Below, piece by piece: positions 1 through 9,814 of a stretch of 64,000 nt of DNA. The stretch lies in the NCBI GenBank assembly GCA_002964805.2, contig PUDQ02000001.1, positions 7,340,001-7,404,000 of the forward strand, written 5' to 3'. How positions within the stretch are numbered: position 1 is the stretch's first letter; every line of letters begins with the position of its first letter. This stretch comes from Trametes villosa. Its lineage: Eukaryota; Basidiomycota; Agaricomycetes; Polyporales; Polyporaceae. A program made the position numbers and the translations under genes. The notes under the pieces are model-generated. The model was not told where the DNA came from. It searched no databases and saw only the letters and a list, made by a program, of their open reading frames with translations.

Positions 1-1062
1 GAGTGGCGCGCGTCGAACGCAAGGACGGAGAGCAGGGGCGGGCGTGAAGACGGTGCGGACTCGAACAGACTTTGTGGGTGGAGGCCGGGGCGAAGCGGGG
101 TATATAACGGACGAGCGTCGAGCGCAGGCTATCCTCGATCGAGAGCGCCGGCCATCTCAAGCCGGGCGAGCAGAGGGTTGGATATGGCATATGGGCTGTC
201 CATTCCGGGTCCAGGTACCTCGTCGAAGCAGCACCGGGCGGAGGGTACGCGCAATGAATACAGCTGTATCAGCGCTACCGGTGCGCTGGCTACTCGAAGC
301 CCCAGCTGTACGCCATCGCGTTTCGCAGAGAGACCCAGGCCAGTGCGCGTCCGGTGCGCCTAGGGGCTATCCCGCTGATGGATCATGGTAGTTCGGTCGG
401 GGGCCACCCCGGCGGTCTGGGAGTCGGAAACGCAACGCGTCAGTGATCCATTCCGCGCGGGATGCTGTGTATCCACTTACCGTCATCCCCTTCATTACGC
501 TCATCGCGCGTCGAAGTGGGCTGCGTTGACTTCTGGACGCTTCGTGCTCTTCGCGCCTTCTGACACGACGCAGCCTGGCACGAGTCGGGCGTAGAGCGAA
601 CGACTTGCACCGTGGGAATCGGAGCGCACCCCTTATCGCGTCCAAATCCGGAAGTTGCACAGCGCTAGCGGGCGCTAGCCTGGCACTAACGGCACGCTCG
701 GATCCGCACAACACCGTGGACGCGTCCGAGGTCGAACCGTACCCGACAGTGCTCGGTGATGGCAACGCTCCCGCTCGTGCCAGAATCACCCCGGAATACG
801 CAGTCGACGGTCGCGAGCTCCCCGCCCGCCTGCCTCAAGGCTCAAGGCACCACCAGCAAATGGACGGCAACTGACCTGATATGAAGAACAGCCCATCAAT
901 CCCCGCACGACACGGGGAGATCGCAGCCACTTGAACCATAAGTCGAGCACTCTGATATACAACGCTGAGCGCCGCCCAAAACGCGTGTATTCATACATAC
1001 AAAATCCCCGTCCATCCTCCACCGTAGTGTCCATTGTTGTGAATACAGGGCAAGCACCTCTC
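1..1062. other. Gene-free left edge
   Basis: No reading frame here has exon-intron structure or a recognisable domain. The open frames are short and overlap on both strands, as expected by chance in GC-rich DNA. A TATA-like stretch (TATATAA) lies near 100, but nothing downstream can be tied to it. The right part is the 3' flank of the minus-strand AAA ATPase gene. Confidence 0.5.
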
Positions 1063-3044
1063 CTACGAGATGAACGACCGCCCGAGCGCCGCCGCCGCGG
1101 ACGCCATGGCGCGCACGTCGCGTCTGCCGCTCATGCCCTCGCGCTGGGCGTCGGTCCCACTCGGCAAGGCACCCGGCATCCTTCCGGCAGGAGCGGACGA
1201 GGTGGTGTCCCAGATGCGGGGCTGCCCGACGAGGCGCGCGTCAACCCGCGGCAGGCGACTGGCGTTCTGGCCAGAGACGGCCTGCCCGGCCATGCGCGGG
1301 AAGCCGAACGGAGAGGACGCGTCGGCCTTGTTCACGGCGTCCTTGTCCTTGTCGAGCTGGTCGCGGAGCGTCTTCACCTGCTCCAAGAGGATGTCCTTGA
1401 ACTCGGGCTTGTCGCCTTCGTATCCTGCCAGGAGGACCAGCGAGGAAACGCTGAAAGAATTCGGAGTGAGTCAAGGGTAGGCGCGCAATGTAAGGCAGAA
1501 GACGTACAAGGCCTCCTTGAGGTACGCGAAGCTGAAACCCTTGGTCTCCGCCGCGACTTCCTTGACGAGGCTGTCTGGGAAGGAGATGTCCTTGTTGCCG
1601 TGCAGCTTGCCCTGCCAGTACTTGACGTAGAGCGCCCGCTCATCTTCGCTCGGGTCGTCGAACAGACTGGGAAAGACCAGACGTAAGCAACAAGCGAATC
1701 ACAGGCACGGACATATACGTACTATTTGCGGTCGAAGCGGCTGGGGCGGTTGTTCAGCGCAGGGTCGAGCCGGTCAAAGTGGTTGGTCGAGCCGATGAGT
1801 AGGATGCCGTCGTTGCCCTCCAGCCCATCGAGCTGGTTGAGGAAGAACGACCGGTTGCCGTCGTTGATGAGCGCATCCAGGTCCTCGAGGATGAGGACGC
1901 AGGGCGCCATCTGCCTCGCCTTCGAGAAGACTTCCGACATCGAGCCTTCCTCGCCCCGCCAGGAGCGGAAGGACTTGACGTACAGAGGCGCGTAGCCCCG
2001 AGCGTCGCAGTCCTTCATGACGGCCTTCATGCTGATGGTCTTTCCGTTACCTGTCTTTCATGTCAATTACTGAGGGGTGCGGGGCACATCCCGAATGCTT
2101 ACCAGGCGGACCATACATGATCAGACCGCGCTTCCACGGGATGGACAGCGACTTGTAGAGGTCCTCGGAGTCGAAGAAGCCGTATATGTCCTTCTTCAAG
2201 GCGACCTTGAACTTCTCGTCCAGGATGACGTCCGCCCAGTTTGCCTTCTGGACCTCAGTCCACAGGCTGTTGCTCTTGTTCCAAAAGCCGTTGTCGAAGA
2301 CGAGGATCTCCTCGTGGAGCTGGTCCTGCCACGCCCCGGCGGACAGCAGCAACAAGCGCGCGGGCTCCTCGGAGCCCTTGTGAAGGAGGAAGTGGTGGGT
2401 CGTCGCGCCGAACCCGAAGGGGAACTGACCACTGTATGTGAGTATTGTGTCTGAATCGAGGTGGTAAGTGAGACCGACCTTGACAATGTAGAGCAGGAAG
2501 TCGTACGGCTGTTGCAAGGTCAGTGCTCTGTAGAAAGGTAGTCACAGAACGGTACGTACACCCCATGCCAGGCGGAATGCTCCGAAGGAAATGCTGTCAA
2601 CAAGGACGCCGGGAACCTGGGAGAGATGTCTCGCCAGGGGCACGAAGTACACGGTGGTGATGAGCTCAGGAGGCGAGATGGGCTGAGCCATAGCCTCTGG
2701 GAACCCCAGGATATTGATGTTCCCATCGAAAGCCCCCACAATAGAGTAGTCCGGATAGAGCTTGCGCAACTGCCTCGCGCTAGGAAGCTGTCAGGAAGAG
2801 CCTACACAGCTGAGGGGCGTTGTACGAACCCAAACTGAGAGGGCTCGGCGAACTTGTTGGAGGCTACAACCACAAGAATTTAATTGACAGGGAGAAGGCG
2901 TGAAGCACTACGCGTACCCTGGTCAACCCAAGGGGCGTAGAACGGATCCCCAGCCTCAGTGTTGTGCTGAGCGCCACCGTCCTCCTCGAAGGTGACCTTG
3001 ATGAACGCCTCTTCGAGGTCCTTGGGGCTGAAAGTGGCAGTCAT
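1063..3044 (-). CDS. AAA-family ATPase, BCS1-like
   Basis: Multi-exon P-loop ATPase of roughly 500 residues. The Walker A motif GPPGNGKT is assembled across an intron near 2050-2090. It is followed by Walker B LILEDLDAL (about 1880-1900), a sensor-1 type segment GSTNHFDRLDPAL, and an arginine-bearing SRFDRK. In front of the ATPase lies about 250 residues with no domain I can name. The C-terminal tail is alanine- and arginine-rich. Such AAA proteins remodel or translocate protein clients. The LDPAL box resembles the mitochondrial chaperone BCS1, but I see no clear BCS1 N-terminal transmembrane import segment, so organelle and client are open. I chose the ATG at 3044 because the following exon reads through into the conserved part. 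An upstream exon near 3100-3140 is possible. The gene is divergent from TOM20, about 250 bp away. Confidence 0.75.
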
Positions 3045-3296
3045 GGTGCTGGCGTGTAGATGGGTTCCAAGCCAAGACGCGCGTCGTGTACTCGGTACTT
3101 ACGCACAAGGTTCCGCAGTGCTGCGACGTCCAGGGCGCTGTGGTCCGAAGCAGACCAGTTGCAAGCCGGCGCGTACCGGCGCGTACGCTAGTGTGACGTA
3201 GGCGCCCATCTCGGCGGCACGTGGCGGGTCTCGGACATGGCCGATGACGCTCGCGCAGGAGAAAGGCTGGCACAAACTTTCTCTCCACCGACGACC
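3045..3296. promoter_or_regulatory. Shared divergent promoter, AAA ATPase and TOM20
   Basis: About 250 bp separates the start chosen for the minus-strand ATPase from the TOM20 start on the plus strand, so both promoters must lie here or overlap. No TATA box is apparent. If the ATPase has an upstream 5' exon, this spacer is smaller. Confidence 0.4.
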
Positions 3297-4077
3297 ATGT
3301 CCTCCTCCCGGACGTCTACCATCTTCACCGTCGCCGCCGTCACGGTCCTCGGCGGCCTCGTCGCCTACGCCGTCTACTTCGACTTCAAGCGTCGAAATGA
3401 CGTCGAGTTCCGCAAGAAACTGCGTACGTGGTGCACGCCGCCCCCTTTGTACGCGCGTCGCTCACCGCATGTTCGTTACTGCAGGGAAGGAGAAGAAGAA
3501 GGTGACGAAGCAGACCCAGCAGGCGCAGGCTCAGGCCGAGCTTGAGTCTACGGTCAGCGCCGCGGAGATCAAGGCGGCTCTGCTGAAAATCCGGGACGAG
3601 GAGGTCCCCGCCACGCCGGATGAGAAGGAGCAGTACTTCATCATGCAGGTCCAGGTTGGCGAGCAGCTGGCTCAGAAGGGTGAGTGCCCATAAATTGTTG
3701 CTTGTATAGTATCACGAACTGAAACTTGCCCTCATGCAGGCCCTCCCTTCTTCATGCAGGCGGCGATGGCGTTCTTCCGCGCCCTCCGCGTGTACCCCTC
3801 CCCGGTAGAGCTCATCATGATGCTCCAGTCCACCCTCCCGCCACCGCTGTTCAAGGTACGTTGAACATGTCGCGTTCCTGACAATTACTGACCACCCGCC
3901 ACTCAGACGTTCATGGAACTGGTTAACGCGGATGTGAGTGTCCCTCTCTCGGAGACGAAGCCTGAGGGCTCTGTGGAAGAGGTGGAGACCAGCCCGACGA
4001 GGACGGGTCCTCCGTCGGAGACGTCGTCTCAGGAGTGGGACCAACTCACAGACCCGGGAAGCCAGGCGGCGCCATAA
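3297..4077 (+). CDS. TOM20: Mitochondrial import receptor subunit TOM20
   Basis: Outer-membrane receptor of the TOM complex that binds mitochondrial presequences. Four exons (3297-3423, 3485-3679, 3740-3855, 3907-4077) join to 202 residues with phases that agree. Residues about 8-28 form the single N-terminal membrane anchor, followed by a basic stop-transfer segment (FKRRND). A charged, glutamine-rich linker leads into the receptor domain, which contains FFMQAAMAFFRALRVYPSP and a following LQSTLPPPLF segment, both typical of the MAS20/TOM20 family. The C-terminal tail is acidic and serine/threonine-rich. The length fits fungal TOM20. The gene is divergent from an AAA ATPase and head-to-tail with the SET gene about 200 bp downstream. 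Confidence 0.93.
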
Positions 4078-4281
4078 GGTCGAGCTATCGATAGCACGGA
4101 TCTATAATGCGGCTGCGCGCCACCCCCACACCACCCCTCTTGCTTTGCTTGTGCTCTGCCATGACCAGACTCTAATATACGCTATTCTCCCCTTTCCATG
4201 TCTCCTTGAGCGTAGACTGTGTCTAAGATCGAAGGTGAGCATAGGCTTCGATGGGAACTGGGCATTAGCTGAGCACGGGGG

Positions 4282-5682
4282 ATGCGGTTCATGATAGGTT
4301 ACTATGATCACTTCCCGCCGAAGAGAATGAACGTGTCCGTGCAAGCCGGTATTGCTCAAGGCAACCAGGCTGCAAAGAAAATCCTGGTTGCGGAGCGTGA
4401 CTTCGCAGAAGGCGAGGTCATCTACCAGGTAACTGAGCCATGACACGGTACTCGAGTAGCCACTCATTCCAGTGGCATACAGGAAAAGCCCCTTCTGGTC
4501 GCGCTCGACGCCGACCTCGAAGGCCAAGGCACCCACTGCTCGTACTGCTTCCGCACCATCCCCGAGGACGCCGCCGTCAAGCCCGTGCACGACAAGCTCA
4601 ACTCCGTGTACTGCTCCCGGACCTGCCAGGACCGCGCGGAGCTCGGCTGGCAGAACATCCTCTTCGGGCTCGAGCCCGTGCTCCCGCCCGAGCTCGACAA
4701 CGGCATGGGCGCGATCACGACCGAGCCGCGCGACGCGGCGCAGGGCCCGTTCGTCGCGCACCTGCGCGCGCACGCGCGCCAGGCGAACCTGCTCGCCGCG
4801 CGCTTCGTCGCGAAGCAGATTGCGCACGAGACGATCAAGCTCCTCCCGAACAAGACGGGCCCGATCGTCGAGGAGCTCCAGGAGATCGCGGACGGCAAGG
4901 ACCTGTACCACGTCGGCGACCACATCGAGCGCCTGCGCTTCGTCGAGGGCAAGACGTCGAGCGAGGAGGTGAAGCTCCTCGGCGCGGTCCTCGGCTCGGC
5001 GCTGCCTGGGCTCGAGCAGTCTGTGACAGAGGAGCGCCATGCGACGCTCGTCGGCAAAATGGGCTATAACGCGATCGGTGTCTGCATTGACGGCGGCAGG
5101 GATGACAGGGTGAGTAGGTTCTCAATGCCGTTGAATCAGGGTGCTTACTTCGATCTCCCAGCCTGTTTCTAGCGACCGTCCGGAAGAGCTCGAGCGCACC
5201 CGCACGCCCTACGGCACTGCTCGCCAGATCGGCAGCGGCATCTATCTCGTTTCTTCCTACGTAAGTCCCCGGCATGCCCACACTCTCGCCCTCTCGTCCT
5301 CGCTGAGCCTGCTCCCATGTAGCTCGCACACTCCTGCGACCCGAACACGCGTCCCACCTTCCCGAACGGCACGAACGAGCTCCACCTCGTCGCAACGCGG
5401 CCGATCGCGAAGGGCGACGAGCTCACGATGGCGTGGGTCGACGTGTCCGTGCCCGAGGGCGTGGACGCGGGGCTCGCGCGCCGCCGGCGCCGCATCGAGC
5501 TCGCGCGCGGCTGGCGCTTCAAGTGCGAGTGCGCGCGCTGCCTGCAGGAGGCGATGGACGAGGAGGAGAAGGAGCAGGAGGCCGCGCACGACGCGGCGCT
5601 CGGTGTGACTGGCGACGAATCGAAGGTCGAGAGCGTCCTGCGCCACGAAAAGATGCCTGGGGAGGCGATGGGCCCCGACTAG
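4282..5682 (+). CDS. SET-domain protein, Set5/SMYD-like lysine methyltransferase
   Basis: Predicted S-adenosylmethionine-dependent protein lysine methyltransferase. Exons 4282-4428, 4483-5109, 5162-5260 and 5323-5682 give 410 residues in frame. The N-terminal SET part carries a cysteine cluster, CSYC and later YCSRTC, that looks like a reduced MYND finger inserted in the SET domain. The C-terminal half contains the catalytic core signature LAHSCDPNT (the NHSCxPN motif of SET proteins), then IAKGDELTMAW, and a post-SET-like CECARC. An in-frame stop at 4270 limits the start to ATG 4282, 4291 or 4327. The fourth exon is rich in GC-biased Ala, Arg and Glu codons. Closest in architecture to fungal Set5 (histone H4 methylation in yeast); the substrate here is unproven. 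Confidence 0.85.
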
Positions 5683-6324
5683 AGAGAGCGTCGTCGTGAA
5701 CCCGCCGTTCAGCGGGCCTTCTGAACGCTCCTCATCGAATGGCCGAGGGGATTCCCCGGGTCACACGTACATGTACCTAAAAGTCTAGCTACCTACTTAG
5801 ATTTACCTAGTCCACTCAAGTAATAGTCGTCAACACAACCCCCCGCTCCTTACTGCAACACTTTATGAAGAGAGCAACCACTGAGGGCAATGAAGAGCAC
5901 GACAATGCATTTGCAAGATACCTCGTGCGGGTAATGATACAGCTATATACACAGCAGACGATATAGCGACTGCAGGAAAGCGAGCTCGCCGCTAATGAGT
6001 CGCCGTGGACAACTTCAAGCGACGAGGCCGGGAAACGTACACAGCGGATACATTATACAGAGCGTGGGGCAGCGGTGACGGGGCGTGGGGGCGGCTTCGG
6101 CAACAGCACTAGTACTAAGTACTACGACAGAGCTATTCGTGCAAGACTACTACAACAACGGGCGGTGCAACGGGGACTATTACGATAATACTAGGGTACA
6201 TCGGTCGGCGTCGGGCTTCGTATCGGCGTCACTGTCAGTGTCTGCGCTGGGCTTCATGCCAGGCTCCTCCACATGCCTGCAAATGCGGTGAACCGTCAGC
6301 ACCAATAATCACCGAACAGGAAGA
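5683..6324. other. Intergenic, convergent 3' flanks
   Basis: The ends of the SET gene (plus) and the Cys-motif gene (minus) face each other across about 640 bp. The sequence is less GC-rich than its surroundings, with runs such as TACCTAAAAGTCTAGCTACC near 5775. I see no gene, RNA or repeat. Confidence 0.5.
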
Positions 6325-9203
6325 TCATGAGGGAGACTGACCGGCTGCGGGCATCTCGTCTCGCGCTTGCAGGATCTTGAACGCGCGCTGGCGCGCCTTC
6401 CCGCCCGTTTCCGGGTCGCTCTCCACATCCTCGTCTGCGCCGTCCTCGTCGACGACGAAGTCGAGCGCGCCGGGGTCGATCTGACGTACCCGGTCGCGCT
6501 CCACATATGATGCGCGCCGGAGAGATGAAGACGAGCCGTTACGCAGCGGCGGGACCAGCACGCCCGGACGGTCGGAGAGCGACGTCTTCGGTTGGTATGG
6601 TGGTATGCCGAATGTCTTCCCATGCTGGCCTAGCGGACCGATCGGGATGGGTAGCGACTGTGCGATCTGGTGGTCCTCGTTCGCCCACTTGTCATCTACG
6701 AGGGCAGGTCAGCATGCGTACGGGTAAAGCGAGAAAGCAGACAAACCATCGTCGTCCTCGTCCGTAACGTCGCTGTCCGCGACGCCGTTGAAGCGGTGGC
6801 GCGGGAGCGGGTCGAAGTCGTCCAGCGCCGTATAGCTGCCCTCCTCCGAGATCGTCTCCGGGCCGACCTCGCTCGCCTTGCGCTCGCGCCGGTTGAGGAA
6901 CAGCTGCCAGCTCTTGCTGTTCTTCTTCCACCCGCTCCGGTGGCTCGGCACGCTCGCCGCGACGAGCCGCAGGATCTCCTCCTCGCGCGGGTCCTCGGGC
7001 GCGTGCACGCTCCCCTCTGGCGGCCGGATCTCGATCGGGCTCTCGACGACCTCCGGCCGCGCGCTGTGCGCCTCGGCCGCCATGAGGGACTCGCGCAGCG
7101 AGCGCGTGCGCTCCGCGGAGTCGGTCGCGGCGTGCCGGATGGGCGGGCGCATCGCGGAGGGGGCGGGGAGGGAGGCGGGGCGTAGGGAGGCGAGCATGGG
7201 CGGGAGGCCGGAGTTGCTTGATGAGCGGGAGTGGGACTGGCGTGTCGGCGTGCGCGAGCGTTCGGGCGTGCCAGGAGAGGGCTTGGGGGACTCTGCTCCG
7301 GCACCTATACGGGTGGCGGCTGAGTTCTCCGTCTCGTTGTCCATGTCGAAGATAGGATCTGAATATTGATGTTAGACGTTGCTTGGTTGTAAGTCGTGTG
7401 CTTTGCCACTGACCTTCACTGGCGGAGGAAGGTGTGGGCTGCTCGGACTCGATACCCGCCTCGCCCTCGTCTTTGATGATCGTCACGTCTGGCTTCACGT
7501 CGAACGTCACCTTGCGTTTGCCCTTCCCACTGCTCTCCGCAGTTTCCGCAACCTTCGAGCTGTCTCCGTTCTGGGAAGGTTTCGAGCCTTCAGCCACATG
7601 GGTGTGCTTGAATGCGCTCTTCTGCACACGGGGAGAGCGTCTGCGGCTGCCTGCAGCTGGGGCCGGCTCCTTCGTGACTTGAGAAGTTGAGGCAACAGGC
7701 GGAGAGGCGGGCTCAGCCTCCTCTTCCTGGCGGTGCTGCTCCATCTGGGCCTCCAGGTCCATGACATAGCGGAAGCTTGTCGCGATGTCCTTGTTCTCGT
7801 CCATCTCGCGCCGGTACGCTTCCCGTATGCTTGCCTCCAAATCAACAGCCATCGCGGCCGTCTGCGAGGAGGCTGTGGATGGCGAATCGACGCGCGTCCG
7901 ATCGGACCGGGTCGGCGACGGCGCCGCATGGTTCGGCGGCGAGCGGCGAGCAGGCGACGCGTTGCCGTTGGTCTGCCGCTGGGCCTCAGGATAGTGGAAC
8001 CCGGAGGTCTTGAGCGAGGCCGAGAGGGCGGAGGGCGCGGCCGCGCGGTGTCGGGAGGAATTCCGGTGGGGCGGGCTGGCGGTAGGCACGAAGCTACTGA
8101 TCCTCACGGAGGCAGACGTCCCCGGGACTGGGGAGCTGACGGCGCGCGCGTGCCCGGAGACACTGCTTCGTCGCCGCACAGGAAGCCCTGGCTTATTCGG
8201 AGCACCGGCTTGTTCGATGCGTCGGACGCCGTCCCCGAACATCGTCCAAACCAGGTTGACTTCCTGCTTCAGAGCTGCTTCCGCCTTGAGGACTTCGGCT
8301 ACTTTCTGCTGGGTCACCTGAGCGATGTACTCCTCTGCCTCGTCTCGTAGCCGTTGCGACTGCTCGGTGGCGAGCGAGGAGAAGTGCGTGAAGACGACAT
8401 GGGCGGGGGTGAAGGGGGGTGGGAGAAACAGAGCCGGGAGCTCCGGCAAATGTTTCTTGCCCTGTTCGGAGGGGCCCCGCGCGTTGGGAATCACGGTGGG
8501 TCCCTCGTCTTGTGCCGAGGGAGGCGCGGTCCCTGGGAGCACGATGGAGAATAAACGCGAGTACATGGGGGACGACTCCGCCTGTGAGATCTCGCTGCTG
8601 CTCTACATGTGCAAAGATATTGGTTTAGCAAGGATGACGCTAGACGCCAGATGCTCCCGCCACACGGACCATCGCACGATATCCGTGCCACTCGGAGCAA
8701 GACACCGCCCGAGGCTCGCACAGCGGGATACGAGCAAAATGCAAGATGGACTCACAAGGCATCCCTTGTAGAGCTCTATCCAGCCGGAGGAGCTCTTGAG
8801 CGACTCCTTCTCGACCCAATCATCGGTGGGCAGCACGGGGCCGACCTCATTAATCAGATCGAGGGTTATGCGTTGAGCTACGCGGTATATGGGGACGCCG
8901 CAGACGAGGCAGGTCACGGTCGTATATCGGGTTAGCTCGCCAGAGGGCGACTCGGGGTCCGGGACGGGTTTGCTGCGACTCCTGAGGGTGACCTCGGTGT
9001 GCGCCTTGAATCGGGGTGATCAGCGGCCGGGCGGTGCGGGAAAGGAGAGCGCGACATACGACGCGGATCCCTTCTTCGCCGACGTAGACGGCGGTGAACC
9101 CGGGCTCGGCTGGGGGCGGGGTATGCGTGGTGGGCTGGGCGTGGATGCGAACGTTGAGGCACTTGCACGCATATTTGCCTGCGGCGAGGCCATTGGCGGC
9201 CAT
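6325..9203 (-). CDS. Large protein with N-terminal CxC/CxxC motifs, function unknown
   Basis: Five exons (9203-9060, 9004-8756, 8602-7414, 7358-6747, 6695-6325) join in frame to 854 residues. The N-terminal 130 residues hold a compact module with CKCLNVRIHA near residue 13 and TCLVCGVPIY near residue 80, suggesting a four-cysteine metal site; its end is marked by WIELYKGCL. A predicted helical stretch rich in Gln, Glu and Ala follows (EQSQRLRDEAEEYIAQVTQQ). Then comes a long low-complexity Ser/Pro/Arg region, a second Glu-rich segment and an acidic C-terminus. I do not recognise a named family. The layout suggests a scaffold or chromatin/signalling adaptor rather than an enzyme, which is inference. 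The first intron (55 nt, GTATGT...CTGAT...AAG) is essential to join the two cysteine motifs. The ATG at 9203 is preferred over longer frames upstream. Confidence 0.75.
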
Positions 9204-9814
9204 AGCAGTCCAGAGAACGGCTGTGCGGGCAGGCGGGTGCGAGGAGGATGTGGGGGGAGCGAAGGGAGCGCGGACGAAGGCGGCGGAGTTGAGAGGACGA
9301 AGGAAGGCGGTGGCTGGAGCTGTCGGCTTGTGCTGAGGGAGAGACGGAGACGCAGAGTCACCCCGCCAGTTTTTCCACGACCCGGATCCGGTCCGGCGTC
9401 CGCACGCTTCCCCAAGCGGTGCTCCGACTCGCCACTCGCCCTCCCCGGCCGGCATCCCAGGCGGCCCCTCGACGTCCGCCTGCCGTGCTCATCATCCTCG
9501 TCCACCGCCTCCTCCCAACGCCCACACGGCTTATCGCCGACGCGCACACGGTCAGCTGAGATCACATCCCCGACCTGCAGACACCCCCCGCCCTCGCTCA
9601 TGTGCTCAACCCGCGGCCATCCATCACTGACCTCACTCGCAGTTCCGCAATGCAACCGACGCCAATGCATTCCCTCTATCCGATCTACCGTCACTCTCCG
9701 TATCCCAAGTGTCTGCCTGCCTCATCCGTAACGGCAACACAAAAATACGCCTGATCCAACGTGCTCCGGCCGAGATACCCCTCCCGTCCTCAGCACACAT
9801 CCAAGTAAGGGCTG
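9204..9814. other. Intergenic between two minus-strand genes
   Basis: Holds the promoter of the Cys-motif gene and the 3' flank of the CLPTM1 gene. Long open frames cross it on both strands, but none shows splice structure or a domain. Confidence 0.45.

Noticed and set aside
97..106. TATA-like site near the left edge
   Set aside because: No gene downstream could be tied to it.
4102..5040. Minus-strand 312-codon open frame
   Set aside because: Antisense shadow of the SET gene; the coding strand has a clear spliced domain.
9020..9193. Alternative frame beginning MASPQANMRASAS
   Set aside because: Overlaps exon 1 of the Cys-motif gene in another register and lacks the cysteine motifs; judged chance.
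8889..9731. Plus-strand 280-codon frame
   Set aside because: Antisense to the N-terminus of the Cys-motif gene, whose spliced reading is better supported.
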